64,000 bases of DNA, taken from contig NC_073305.1 in assembly GCF_027595985.1 (NCBI RefSeq), forward strand, positions 176,253,209 to 176,317,208. Reading direction: 5' to 3'. Both the position numbers and the translations under genes were made by a program. This document shows, piece after piece, positions 1-9,899 of the stretch. Origin of the DNA: Sorex araneus (taxonomy: Eukaryota; Chordata; Mammalia; Eulipotyphla; Soricidae). Under the pieces are notes generated by a model. That model did not search any database and was not told the origin of the DNA. It worked only from the letters and a program-made list of their open reading frames with translations. Each line of letters begins with the position of its first letter. The first letter of the stretch is position 1.

Positions 1-124
1 CGCGGCCAACCCGGGTTCAATTCCCGGCATCCCCTATGGTCCCCCAGCACTGCCAGAAGTGATTCCTGAAAGCAGAGCCAGGAGTAACCCCTGAGCATTG
101 CCTGATGTGACCCAAAAAGCAAAA

Positions 125-163
<39 letters not shown>

Positions 164-165
164 AG
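1..165 (+). repeat. tRNA-derived SINE (family A), cut by window start, with (TAAA)n tail
   Basis: Lacks the first ~45 bases of the head because the window begins there. Body near consensus. Ends GACCCAAAAAGC followed by a TAAA microsatellite (about 126-164) grown from its tail. Confidence 0.85.
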
Positions 166-447
166 TTATAAGACTATGCTTTGGGGGGTTTGATTATTCT
201 CCGGAGAGATAAGGTCATCTGTTCATTCAGCATCTACTCTGGAGGCGCCAGCAGGGGCCAAGTGTGAGGTGAGATGCAGGAAGCATGGTCAGTCGCTGGC
301 CTATGTCCTCAGGGCACTGAAGGTCCCCCCACACCCCTCTTTGCTCCCCACCAACACCACCAACCCCCTCCACAGGCGGCTCATTGTGGGGGGCTGAGCC
401 TCACAGCAGAGGGGTTTGACCTGGAGCACACGTCTGGCCCAGCTTAC

Positions 448-587
448 CTCTAATAGGACTGTCAGATCTCGGGGGTCCTCTCCTCCAGGAGGGGACGAAA
501 ACTTTGATGTAAGTGTGTCCTCGTTCCCTGAACCAGTCCACGGCCAGCTGGATCCCCCGGCAGGAGAAGGCTTCCTTATTCCCGTGG
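448..587 (-). CDS. ZC3H12D: ZC3H12D second coding exon
   Basis: 140 nt. The acceptor is TTTCCCCCTTGTAG on the minus strand and the donor is TTAGAG then GTAAGC. It encodes the end of SHGNKE through [18 protein letters not shown], then YIKVFVPSW and SPIR, all in the conserved NYN/PIN nuclease fold. It ends after the first base of a codon, so the next exon (outside the window) should enter in phase 1. Confidence 0.9.
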
Positions 588-1565
588 CTACAAGGGGGAA
601 ACAAAGACTCTTTCAAGACACAGAAGGGATCCAAAGGTGCGGATTGCCCTGGGAATGGAGGGGTCACTGCTTCATCCATGAGAGGGATGCCCGCAGACCC
701 ATGGGTATTTTTTAAAAATCTCTGCATGAGCTGTTAGAAAAGATGAATCAGGCTGGAGCGATTGTACAGCGGTTAGGGCGTTTGCCTTGCACGTGGTCGA
801 CCCAGGTATCCCATATGGTCCTCCGAGCACCGCCAGGAGTAATTCCTGAGTGCAGAGCCAGGAGTAACCCTGTGCATCACCAGGTGTGACCCCCCCCCAA
901 AAAAAAAAGAAGAAGAAAATATTAAATCATGAAATTTGCATATAAGTGGATGAACATGGAGAATATCATGCTAAGTGAAGTGAGTCAAAAAGAGGGACAG
1001 ACATAGAATGACTGCACTCATTTGTGGAATATAAAGTAACATAATAGGAAACTAACACTTAAGGTCAGTGGAGGTAAGGGCCAGGAGAATTGCTCCACAG
1101 CTTGGAAGCCTGCGTCGTGAGCTGGGGGGAAAGGCAGCTGGAATAAAGAGACCACTAGGTAAATGATGGCTGGAGGGCTCGCTTGGGATAGGAGATATGT
1201 GCTGAAAGTAGACTATGGACCAGACATGATGGCCGCTTAGTACCTGTATTGCAAATTATAACATCCAAAAGGAGAGAGAGAATAAGAGGGAATGTGCCTG
1301 CCACAGAGGCAGGGGGTGGGAAGGGGTGGGGGTGGCTGGAGGGATACTGGGAACATTGTTGGTGAATGGGCACTGGTGGAGGGATGGGTACTTGAACATT
1401 GTATGACTGAAATGTAATCACAAAAGTTTGTAAGTCTATACCTATCTCACAGTGAATCATTAAAATATATTTTTTTTTAAATTTTCAAGAACTGAATGCT
1501 GTAGGTGGGTAATGGGATACACATGTTAACCTTATGGTAGCTTCAGCCATAATGATCCAAGGGGT

Positions 1566-1602
<37 letters not shown>

Positions 1603-2238
1603 TGCAGCAGAGGCAGACTGGGGATGGGAGTGAAAAGAGGGAAATTGGGGGCATTGGTGGTGGGCAATGTACACTGGTAAAGGGACAGGTGTTGGAACAC
1701 TGTATGACTGAAACCCAATCAGACAACTTTGTGACTGCTTATCTCACAGTGATTTAATTTTTAAAAAATTAATAAAAATTAAAAAATAAGTTTTTAGTTA
1801 TTTGCACAGTAAGCAAAAACATCCCAGACTTGGGGCTGAAGAGACAGTACCACGGGGAGAGCGTTTGCCTTGCACACAGCCAACCTAGGTTCAAACTCCC
1901 AGCACTGCCTATGTTCCCCCGAGCACCGCCAGAGTGATCACTGAGCACAGAGCCAGGAGTGCAGGAGTGGGCCTGAGCACAGGTGGATATGACCCCAAAG
2001 CAAACAAAAACAGCCAACTCCCAGGGTCCGTGATAGATGTGGTGAGTAGCAGAGCGATGGGGGTGGGCGGGGAGAGTCACGGGGAGAGGGTCGGTTGGGT
2101 GGCCGTGGCACTGTGCTGGAAGTCGGGCAGGGGACAGTGAGTTTGGTGGACACGGAGAGGTACTAAGCTGCACCCCTGAGGCTCCGTAGTGCTGGAAATC
2201 AATGAAAGAGAAAACTCTCTGCACAAACTATATGCCCA

Positions 2239-2292
<54 letters not shown>

Positions 2293-4449
2293 CTGGTGAC
2301 AAATACGTGCGGGCCTCAGCGTCCCAGGGATGTGTCTTCCCAGAATGACACGCCAGGACCTCAAACGCCCGCAGAAGCGCCACCTCAGACGGGTGAGGGT
2401 CACCCTGAAAGAGGTCACCAGGGGGACCGGGGTGCCCTGAGTCCGGGCTCCTCCGTGCCTGTGCCCACTTATCCCACCAAGCGCACGTCGGTGGGGGGTG
2501 TTGGCGGTGGTAGTGCTGGCACGGCTGGTGTTGGCATCCGTGATGGGGTCGGTGCTGAGCTGGCACCGCCAAGGCGTGCGCCCGGGTCCTGAGCCGCAGA
2601 GTCTTCCTATTGGCCGAGAGGGCAGGCGCGGGCTGGGGCGAAGTTCTGGGCACAGGGAGGCGTGGGCAGGAGCTTCCCCTTCCCGCCCCACAGGCCGGTT
2701 TGGAGACTGACAACAAGCCCTTGCGTTGGCCAGACCCAGAGCCGGGCGGTGAGCTGCAGGTGCAAGGCGTGCGTGCGCAGCTCTGCCCCTCTCCCTGGAA
2801 AGGAGTTTCCCAAGACCCCAAGACCCGGGGAGCAGCCTGGAGGGGGCGGGTCTGACCTGGGGGGGCCCTCCCGGAAAGAACAGGCATTGCGGGGGTGCGG
2901 CTAGCTGAGACACTGCCAGGAGCCACCCCAGCCACAGCGCTGGGCCCAGGGGGCCCGAGGGGCAGAGCAGAGCTGAAACCCCCCAATAACTGGACAGAAC
3001 AGCGGCAAAGAGAGAGGGGCTGCGCTGAGGACAGGGTGACACAGCCTGCCGGGAGGAGGTGCTGGCGGGAAGGAGGGAGCACGCAGGGAGGGGGAGCACC
3101 CGGGGAGGAGAGAGCACCCAGAGAGGGGAGAGCACACAGGGAGGAGGAAGTGTGCTCAGTTCCAGTAAAGAGCATGGAATTTCCACCAAACCTTACTCAG
3201 TACCACTCTCCTAGGGAGTCTGTGACCGCTCTCTCCTCAGTGCTCTGTGTGCCCACCTTCTCCTCTCCTGGGTACTCTGCCCACTCTCCTAGGTACTCTT
3301 GCCCACTTTCTCTTAGGTACTCTTCAGCTCTCCTAGGTACTCTGTGTCCTCCCTCTCTCTCTCTCTCCTAGGTACTCTGCCCACTCTCCTAGGTACTCTT
3401 GCCCACTTTCTCTTAGGTACTCTTCAGCTCTCCTAGATACTCTGTGTCCTCCCTCTCTCTCTCCTAGGTACTCTGCCGCTCTCCTAGGTACTCTGCCCAC
3501 TCTCCTAGGTACTCTGCCCACTCTCCTAGATACTCTCTGGCTCTCCTAGGTACTCTGTGCCGGCTCTCCTAGATACTCCGTGTCCTCCCTCTCCTAGGTA
3601 CTCTGCCCACTCTCCTAGGTACTCTCTGGCTCTCCTAGATACTCCGTGTCCTCCCTCTCCTAGGTACTCTGCGTTTACTCTCTCCTAGGTACTCTGTGCC
3701 AGCTCCCCTAGGCACTGCCGGCCCGTTCTCCTTAGTAATCTGTGCAGCCTCCAGCTGCCTTCTAGGCTGACCATGATTCTTTGTGCTGGGGCCTCCCAAA
3801 CAGTGCTCACGAGGCCTGGCCGGTCCGCCTGGGCAGTGGCTGGATGCCCAATCAGTGGTTGGCCGACTCTCAGGCCTGCAATATTTCGGGGTGGGGTGGC
3901 GGCTGTCCCGGGGTCTTTTGAGCTACAGTCTCGCCTCTTCTAAGGAGGCTTATACCAACGTGAGGGTGAGGAGGAGCCTCAGAGAGGTTAGACGACTGGC
4001 TTTGGGCCACATTCTCGAGACGAAGCAGGACTCTCAACCCCACTCTCTGGGCCCCAAAGCGCCTCGGCGCAGAGCCCCTCGCACCCAGGCCTTACCTCAT
4101 GGCCACGTTGCTGCCGTCAATCACGATGGGTCGCAGGGAGCTGGCAGGGCCTCCTCTGTCCTCGTCCAGGTCGGCCCCCAGCCTGAGGGGGGCGCAGGCC
4201 GGGGCCCCGCAGCCTCTGGGCACCAGGCGGGGCACGTCGCTGGCCTCGGGGACCCGGGGCCGGCTGCCTGTCTGGATCAGCTCCTGCAAGACGTCGTTGA
4301 CCAGGGCGTCCTGGCCCAGCTTGTCCAGCACCCGGACCACGTCATGGCTGCCATAGCCCAGCTTCCTGAAGAACTCCATCTTGCTGGAACGTTCCATGCT
4401 GTGCCAACTCGTCCCCCAGCTGCCCCCTGGCAGCGCCCGCAGGCATAGG
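448..4449 (-). CDS. ZC3H12D: ZC3H12D (Regnase-4/MCPIP4-like), 5' coding part only
   Basis: Partial gene. Two coding exons (4397-4096, then 587-448) join in frame across a 3.5-kb intron and give the first 147 residues. Residues 7-44 (MEFFRKLGY..., ...[12 protein letters not shown]) are the N-terminal UBA-like helical domain of the Regnase family. From residue 90 the NYN/PIN ribonuclease domain begins with [16 protein letters not shown]94 corresponds to the first catalytic metal-binding aspartate of Regnase-1. The rest of the nuclease domain and the single CCCH zinc finger must lie below base 1. Family members are cytoplasmic endoribonucleases that destroy stem-loop-bearing inflammatory mRNAs, and ZC3H12D is mainly expressed in lymphoid cells (family knowledge, not visible here). 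The neighbour PPIL4 on the same strand matches human 6q25 order, which supports ZC3H12D over the paralogues ZC3H12A-C. No stop or frameshift is seen. Confidence 0.9.
751..912 (+). repeat. SINE family A
   Basis: Head GGCTGGAGCGATTGTACAGCG, body CATATGGTCC and CCAGGAGTAACCC, C-run then A-run tail. Lies in the ZC3H12D intron, antisense to the gene. Confidence 0.85.
930..1478 (+). mobile_element. L1 3' end (end of ORF2 region and 3'UTR)
   Basis: Contains GTGGATGAACATGGAGAATA and the late-ORF2 phrase around TCATTTGTGGAATATAAAGTA, then a G-rich 3'UTR (GGCAGGGGGTGGGAAGGGG, CACTGGTGGAGGGATGGG) and an A-rich end. 5'-truncated, not coding. Confidence 0.8.
1540..1790 (+). mobile_element. L1 3'UTR fragment with (GA)n
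   Basis: Shares GGTGTTGGAACACTGTATGA and TATCTCACAGTGATT with the other L1 3' ends here. A GA microsatellite at about 1569-1600 sits inside. Confidence 0.7.
1832..2012 (+). repeat. SINE family A
   Basis: Head TGGGGCTGAAGAGACAGTACC, body AGCACTGCCTATGTTCCCCC, tail GACCCCAAAGCAAACAAAAA. Moderately diverged. Confidence 0.75.
2240..2289. repeat. (CA)n microsatellite
   Basis: About 25 uninterrupted CA units in the ZC3H12D intron. Confidence 0.95.
2290..3200. other. GC-rich single-copy intronic segment of ZC3H12D
   Basis: No SINE or L1 seen. GC- and CpG-richer than its surroundings, giving long but meaningless open frames in several phases. From about 3055 to 3150 it turns into an imprecise tandem array of GGGAGAGCACNCAG-type units. 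No conserved protein motif recognised. Confidence 0.5.
3205..3710. repeat. Minisatellite with core TCTCCTAGGTACTCT
   Basis: About 20 imperfect 17-22-bp units of the form CTCTCCTAGGTACTCTGCCCA. A higher-order block of about 100 bp (units ending TTGCCCACTTTCTCTTAGG, TTCAGCTCTCCTAG, GTGTCCTCCCTCTCTC) occurs twice near 3268 and 3369. Lies in the ZC3H12D intron between coding exons. Confidence 0.9.
4096..4449 (-). CDS. ZC3H12D: ZC3H12D first coding exon
   Basis: Coding part is 4397-4096 (302 nt, 100 codons plus 2 nt). The ATG at 4395-4397 starts [10 protein letters not shown], as expected for the orthologue. The exon probably begins at 4449: the minus strand has a clear acceptor CCTTTTCTTACAG just before it, leaving 52 nt of 5'UTR. 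The reading frame stays open upstream into the intron, but that extension (MAEVAG...) lies before the acceptor and is not expected to be coding. The donor reads ATGAG then GTAAGG. Intron phase 2, matching the C that opens the next exon. Confidence 0.9.
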
Positions 4450-4823
4450 CTGTAAGAAAAGGCCCATCCATGAGGCGAGGGCAGCAGCCGCAGAGGACGA
4501 GGGGTGAGTGTCCCTGCCACCTCCGCCATGATTTAGCACCACTCATCACACAACGTTCCAGCATCTCGTCCTCCACCCGAGGGCCCCCTTCTCTCCATCA
4601 CTGTCTGGAGGCCTCTCCCATCCACCCGGCCCCCACCCGCCCTTGGTAAGCCCAGTTCTGTTGGCCAGTTTCCAAATTCTGTTGCCAGAGTTACTGCCTT
4701 ACTGTGTTTCTTGATGTCACACATATGAGAAAGATCATCCTGTGTCTGTCCATCTCCTCTGACTGCCTCCACCTGGCATATTCTAGTTCTATCCCCACAG
4801 AAGCAAATCGCAAGATTTTGTCT

Positions 4824-5004
4824 CTTTTTTGTTGTTGTTTGTTCATTTGGCTCACACCCAGAAATGCTCAGGGATTACTCCTGGCCCTGCACTCAGGAAT
4901 TACTTCTGGTGGAGCTGGGGACCATATGGGATGCCGGGGATCGAACCTGGGTCAACCACATGCAAGGCAAATGCCCTACCCACTGTACTATCATGCCAGC
5001 CCCC
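4824..5004 (-). repeat. SINE family A with target-site duplication
   Basis: Antisense copy: GGCTCACACCC ... CTACCCACTGTACTATCATGCC. Flanked by GATTTTGTCTC (about 4813) and GATTTTGTCTT (about 5008), a clear duplication inside the L1. Confidence 0.85.
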
Positions 5005-5581
5005 CATGATTTTGTCTTAGAGCCACGTTATGTCCCAGTGAGTCTATGCACCATAGTTTCTTCATCCAGTCATCTGTTCTTGGACGCTTGGGTTGTTTCC
5101 AGGTTTGGGCTATTAGGAATAGTGCTGCAGCTACATGAAATTAAGAAGCTTCTGCACCACAAAAGAAATGATGCCTAAAATAAAAAGAATACCCCACAGA
5201 ATGGGAGAAAATATTTGCCCACCACTCATCTGACAAGAGTCTGATATCCAAGCTGTATAAAGTACTTGTAAAACTTAACAAGAGGAAAGGAATTAACCAA
5301 AATTGAGAAAGAGATGAACAGAAATATCCTCAACGGAAGCATAAAGATGATCAATAGGTATAAGGAAAGAATGCACTGCATCACCTATCAAAGAAATGCA
5401 AATTAAAACAATAAGGTGTCACTTCATACCAGTAAGATACCTGCATCAAAGAAACAAAAAAAAATCAGTGCTGGTGTGGATGTGGGGAAAAGGAACCTTC
5501 ATCCATTGTTTGCAGGAGTGTCAACTTGTCCAAAATTCTTGGAAAAATAATATGTAGTCTTCTTAAAAAATGAGAATTGAA

Positions 5582-5758
5582 GGGCCAGAGAGAGAGAACT
5601 ATAGGTAAGGGACTTACCTTGCATAGAGATAACCCAAGTTCTATCCCCAGCACCACATAGGGCCCCCTGAGGACCACTAGCACTGATCCTGGGCACAGAG
5701 TCAGGAAGAAGCCCTGAGCACCTCCAGGTGTAGTCCAAAAACCAAAACTAAAACAAAC
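5582..5758 (+). repeat. SINE family A, diverged
   Basis: Head GGGCCAGAGAGAGAGAACTA, body CACATAGGGCCCCCTGAGGA, A-rich tail. Inserted in the sense arm of the twin-primed L1. Confidence 0.75.
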
Positions 5759-5863
5759 CGAAAAACTCATCTGACCTAGCAATTTCACTTCTTGGCCTCT
5801 ACCGCAAGGACCCAAAAACACGGTTTCAAAAAGACATTTGTGCTTGTGTGTTGGTAGCAGCAC

Positions 5864-6427
5864 TTTCCCCCTGGGAATTTACGGTGACTCAGTTGCATGA
5901 TTTTCCTGCGCTCTCTGAGACCTGCACCCCACATCACCTGACCATAAGGTTCCACCAGCCAGAGACATGGCAGGTTCTGAGCGGGCCACACAGCACAAGA
6001 GAAAATGGCCCACCGGTGCTAGAAATGCCTGCGAGACTGTCAGAGCTGGGTTGCACTTGGAGCTGGGGTGGTTTTGAGGGGTGGTTGATCAATGAGGCCA
6101 TTAGAACTTGTTCCAACCACTTTCCCTGGTGTCTTTCAGGGAAGAGGAAATTTGGCAGTATTAACTACCTGCAGGGGCGGGCAGGAGAAAGCCTGGGAGA
6201 ACGTCATGGACACCCAGCTGGGAGCACTGTTACCCAGGCAGCAGGGTAACACCCTGCCGCTCCCGAGGGACCCCATCCCCACATGCAGGGCTCTGGCCCG
6301 AGTTCAGCTCTGTGCAAGGACACGCATCCCCCCAAGCAATGAATCCAGGCCTTTCTGAACCCCTGAAACAGAACCTCCTGCCCCAGATCTGATTCTTCTG
6401 GCCCAGGCAGCTCTGAGCCTTGACAGG
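5864..6427. other. Apparently single-copy DNA
   Basis: No repeat, splice pattern or conserved protein motif recognised. Confidence 0.4.
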
Positions 6428-6592
6428 TATTTTGTTTTGGTTTGATTTGGCTTGGGTTTGGGGCCACATCCAATAAAGCTCAGGAATCACTCCTGGTGGC
6501 GCTCAGGGGACCATATGGGATGCCGGGGATTGAACCTGGGTCGGCCACGTGCAAGGTGAGTGCTCTCCCCACTGTACTATCCCTCTGGTCCC
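6428..6592 (-). repeat. SINE family A
   Basis: Antisense: TTGGGGCCACATCC, GGGGACCATATGGGATGCCG, CACTGTACTATCCCTCTGG. Confidence 0.85.
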
Positions 6593-6712
6593 TTGACTGA
6601 GATTTTTAAAAAGATGATGAAATCAATGAAAACTCTCTGAGCAGACTGGCTCCAACTCCCCTTTCTGATCCCCAAGACCAATACCTTTTAAACCATTTTA
6701 AATTACTAAAAA

Positions 6713-6882
6713 GGGGGCCATAGCAATAGTACATTGGTTAGGGCATTTGTCTTGCACATGGCTGACCTGGTTTGATTCCCAGCATCCCATATGGTCCCTG
6801 AGCACTGCCAGGGGTGCAGAGCCAGAAGTAAGCCCTGAGTATTGCTGGGTGTGGCCCAAAACCATAAGCAAAATACAAAAAT
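6713..6882 (+). repeat. SINE family A
   Basis: Head GGGGCCATAGCAATAGTACA, body CATCCCATATGGTCCCTGAG, tail GTGGCCCAAAACC. Confidence 0.85.
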
Positions 6883-6954
6883 GATCATGAAATTATATTT
6901 CCTATGAACAGCTGAAACAACGTAGCAGTATAAAGAATAAAAAGGTATATTATC

Positions 6955-7126
6955 AGGCCGGAGCGATAGCAGAGTGGGGAGGGCATTTGCCTTGCACGCA
7001 GCCGACCCGGGTTCAATCCCCGGCATCCCATATGGTCCCCCAGCACCACCAGGAATAATTCCTGAGTGCAAAGCCAGGGAAAACCCCTGTGCACCGCTGG
7101 GTGTGACCCAAAAAGGAAAAAAAAAA
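6955..7126 (+). repeat. SINE family A, near consensus
   Basis: Head GGCCGGAGCGATAGCAGAGTG, full body, tail GTGTGACCCAAAAAGG then A-run. Confidence 0.9.
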
Positions 7127-8036
7127 TCTGTAAATCACAGATTCCCAACAGATGATTCTACACAGATGACCTACAGATATGTCATCGACATCTCCGAGGC
7201 AGAGATCCCAGTGTCCTTCCTCCCTCAGCCCGGGCCTGCCCAGCTCCATCCTACTGTCCACCAGCCCTGCCCACCTCAGCCACACCTAATGTTTTGCAGC
7301 TGCCTCCTCAGGGTGTCCCTGCTCCGTCCCCTCTATAACACATCTGACCTCACCACGCGTCTGTTTAGAAACCATCTAAAGCCATCTAAACCTGGGCACT
7401 GCCGGAAGGAACCTCGGCTCCTCGGCAGACAGCCGTGCAACTCACCCCTGCCTGCTTCACCGCCCACCACCCTCCAACTGGCCTCTGAGCCAGGCCAAGC
7501 CTCTTTCTGGAATATTCCGGAACATTCTCACCGTCTGTGCTGCCCCCTTCCTGGTTTGGCAAACCTCAAGGTTCAGCTCAAAAGGCCACTCAGAAGGGTC
7601 GTCCCTGTCTCCACAGAGAGAACAAGCATCTGGTCAGCTTGCCCGCCGTGCCTGCTGTTACATCTCCGTCTCAACAGGCTGAGTGATGAACTGCCTATCG
7701 CTCGGCTAACTGGGACCCACATTCTCACATTCTGACTGGTGGCCTTGGAGTCGCAGCTCCTGGCATAGTGCCTCACTCGGCTGAAGAGCTTCATAGATTT
7801 TTCTGTAACAAAGACCCAAAGAGGAAACTGTCTTTCTTCCTCCAATATTCTTGGGATTTCCACCATCACCCAAAGGCCTCATCCAGAGGCCAAGAAGAAA
7901 TCCTAGAGTCAGCTTTGAATTCTCCCTTCCCTTTGTGCCCAATCCTTCAGTAACCCTATTCCTGGCAACCGGCCCTGATCCCGTCCTCTCTCCTTCCTAC
8001 TGACACCACCACTCTCTGGTTCATTCATTCATTCCT
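7127..8036. other. Single-copy DNA between repeats
   Basis: About 900 bp without recognised repeat. An open plus-strand frame spans most of it, but it starts inside the preceding SINE, has no family similarity I recognise and no splice context, so it is not called. Confidence 0.4.
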
Positions 8037-8228
8037 TCCTTTTTTGTTTTTTTTTTTGTTTGTTTGTTTTTTGGGTCACACCTGGCAATCCACAGGGGTT
8101 ACTCCTGGTTCTGCACTCAGGAATTACTCCTAGTGGTGCTCAGGGGACCATATGGGATGCTGGGAATCAAACCCGGGTGGGCCGTGTGCAAGGCAAACAC
8201 CCTACCCGTATACTATCACTGCAGCCCC
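8037..8228 (-). repeat. SINE family A with target-site duplication
   Basis: Antisense copy with poly-T start; flanked by TTCATTCATTC on both sides (about 8020 and 8231). Confidence 0.85.
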
Positions 8229-8390
8229 ACCTTCATTCATTCTTTGTTCATTCATTTAACAAAAAACTGACTCATCTCTGGCTTGGCTCCAAGCATTGTG
8301 CTGGGTCCCCCTTCTCCAGAAGTCAAAGGATACATGATACGATTCCAATTCACTCACAGCTTATTCGGAAGGCAGTCCCAAATGTGAACA

Positions 8391-8712
8391 GGGAGACTGT
8401 ACCGTGGGGACAGCACAGTGGGGAAGCTCCTTGCCTGGCACGCGGCCAACTTGGGTTCAATCCCCAGAGCCCAACCCTGAACACAGATTCAAAAGTAAGC
8501 CCTGAGCGCCCCCAGGTTGTGGCCCAATCACTGCCCCCGCCCCCACCCCACCCCCAAAATGTGAACAAGGGCCAGAGAGCTTGCACAGGGCAAGGCGCTT
8601 CTACTAGCCCCAGTCCAGGCCCTGCAGCACATGTGATTCCATGAGCACTGCCAGGAGTGATCCCTGAGCACAGAGCCAGCAGTGATCCTGAGCACAGCCA
8701 GGTGTGACCCAC
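8391..8712 (+). repeat. Two old SINEs in tandem
   Basis: 8391-8535 (GGGGACAGCACAGTGGGGAA ... CAGGTTGTGGCCCAATC) and 8568-8712 (GGGCCAGAGAGCTTGCACAG ... AGCCAGGTGTGACCC), both well diverged. Confidence 0.65.
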
Positions 8713-8930
8713 CACCCACCACCTTCCATCCTGCCCCCCCACGATAAAAAGTGTGCAAAATCATACCGAGCACAATTCTTCCGGTTAGAGAAGTGTGCTT
8801 CCGAAATACCAGCGAGGAATGACCTCTCTTCCTCTGAGGGAGAGTCCATAAAGGCCCGCCCCCCTCCCCGAATAGCGTCGTGAAGAGATCTTAGCCACTC
8901 AGAAGCACCCCGTCATCAAGAACAGCCTCA

Positions 8931-9101
8931 GGACTGGAGCGATAATATAGCAGGAAGGACGTTTGCTTGCACGTGGCTGACCCGGGTCCAATTCCCAGCA
9001 TCCCATATGGCCCCCTGAGCACCTCCAAGAGTAATTCCTGAGTGCAAAGCCAGGAGTAACCCCTGTGCATCGCCAGTTGTAACCCCAAAAAAAAAAAAGA
9101 A
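8931..9101 (+). repeat. SINE family A
   Basis: Head GGACTGGAGCGATAATATAGC, body CATCCCATATGGCCCCC, tail TTGTAACCCC then A-run. Confidence 0.85.
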
Positions 9102-9226
9102 GAGCCACCTCCTCAGCCCATCGCAACGCTTAACCCACTTAGTCCACAGATTAAAGATTTCCACAGCTCCCACAAACCCTCGGATCCCTCCATCCTGTAC
9201 AGAGGAAATGTCAGAAGTCTTTAAGG

Positions 9227-9420
9227 AGCCAGAGAGCGAGCTCAGAGGGCCAGCATGCACACTCTGCATGTGGGGGGCCTGAGTTCGGTCCCAGGTACCA
9301 CAAGGCCCCCACCTCCCTGCACCTCTGAGAACAACCCACACACAGACACCCGAGCGCACAGCACTGACCCGGGGACAGCCCCTCAGCGCTGCCAGTGTGA
9401 TTAAAAAAAAAAAAAAAAAA
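9227..9420 (+). repeat. Old SINE with A-tail
   Basis: Diverged family A-like head (GCCAGAGAGCGAGCTCAGAG), shared GCCAGTGTGATT end and 18-bp A-run. Another tRNA-like fragment follows at about 9428-9490. Confidence 0.55.
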
Positions 9421-9821
9421 GTCTTTATTGCTGGGTGTGTGGCTGAGTGCACGAGCACCTGCCTTACCTGTGAGGGTCCCTGGGTTCCCTGCCTGCCCCC
9501 GCCAGGATGCACCTCGCCACCACGCTCTGCTGCCTGCACCCTCCAGAGCGATAAGCTGAAAAGCGTTTAGCAGGAGCAGGGCCTGGTCCACTCTCCAGCC
9601 GAGCTTGGAGACTAGTTCAGAGACACCCCAAACAACGTATTGGACCTATTGCCCACTTCTCAGGAAAAGAAAAAATCAGTGTCTCTGCAAATGGACATTT
9701 GGGCATGGGGGGGCATGCCAGGGAACGGGACCCCGCTTTGAGGAGGAGGCTCTGTCCACCTGGAAAGCCACCTCCTTAAAGCCAACACACAGGAAATGGC
9801 CCCAAACTGAACCTGAGGCAT

Positions 9822-9822
<1 letters not shown>

Positions 9823-9896
<74 letters not shown>
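9823..9896. repeat. (CA)n microsatellite
   Basis: About 36 CA units, the longest dinucleotide array in the window. Confidence 0.95.
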
Positions 9897-9898
<2 letters not shown>

Positions 9899-9899
9899 C

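Larger units (their letters stand above)
4700..5863 (-). mobile_element. 5'-inverted (twin-primed) L1 fragment, interrupted by two SINEs
   Basis: 4700-4823 and 5005-5130 read as antisense L1 3' sequence (ending ...ATAGTGCTGCAG). From about 5135 the same element continues in sense orientation with upstream ORF2 sequence (CCCACAGAATGGGAGAAAAT; GAAATGCAAATTAAAACAAT) to 5581 and 5760-5863. The sense part ends at GCAGCAC, exactly where the antisense part begins. SINEs at 4824-5004 and 5582-5758 came later. Non-coding relic. Confidence 0.75.

Noticed and set aside
2228-3189. Two ~315-codon minus-strand open frames
   Set aside because: GC-rich intronic DNA with a CA repeat translated as Cys-Val; overlapping frames both open, no conserved motif.
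3205-3710. CRISPR-like array
   Set aside because: Units are contiguous, imperfect and in a mammalian intron; it is a minisatellite.
3783-4448. 221-codon plus-strand open frame
   Set aside because: Antisense shadow of the ZC3H12D first coding exon.
4398-4529. N-terminal extension of ZC3H12D
   Set aside because: The open frame upstream of the ATG crosses a strong splice acceptor (CCTTTTCTTACAG) and does not resemble the family.
6974-7735. 253-codon plus-strand frame
   Set aside because: Starts inside a SINE; the rest has no recognisable family or splice support.
8060-8644. 194-codon plus-strand frame
   Set aside because: Translation of an antisense SINE (a [16 protein letters not shown]-type peptide recurs at many loci here) plus flank; not a gene.
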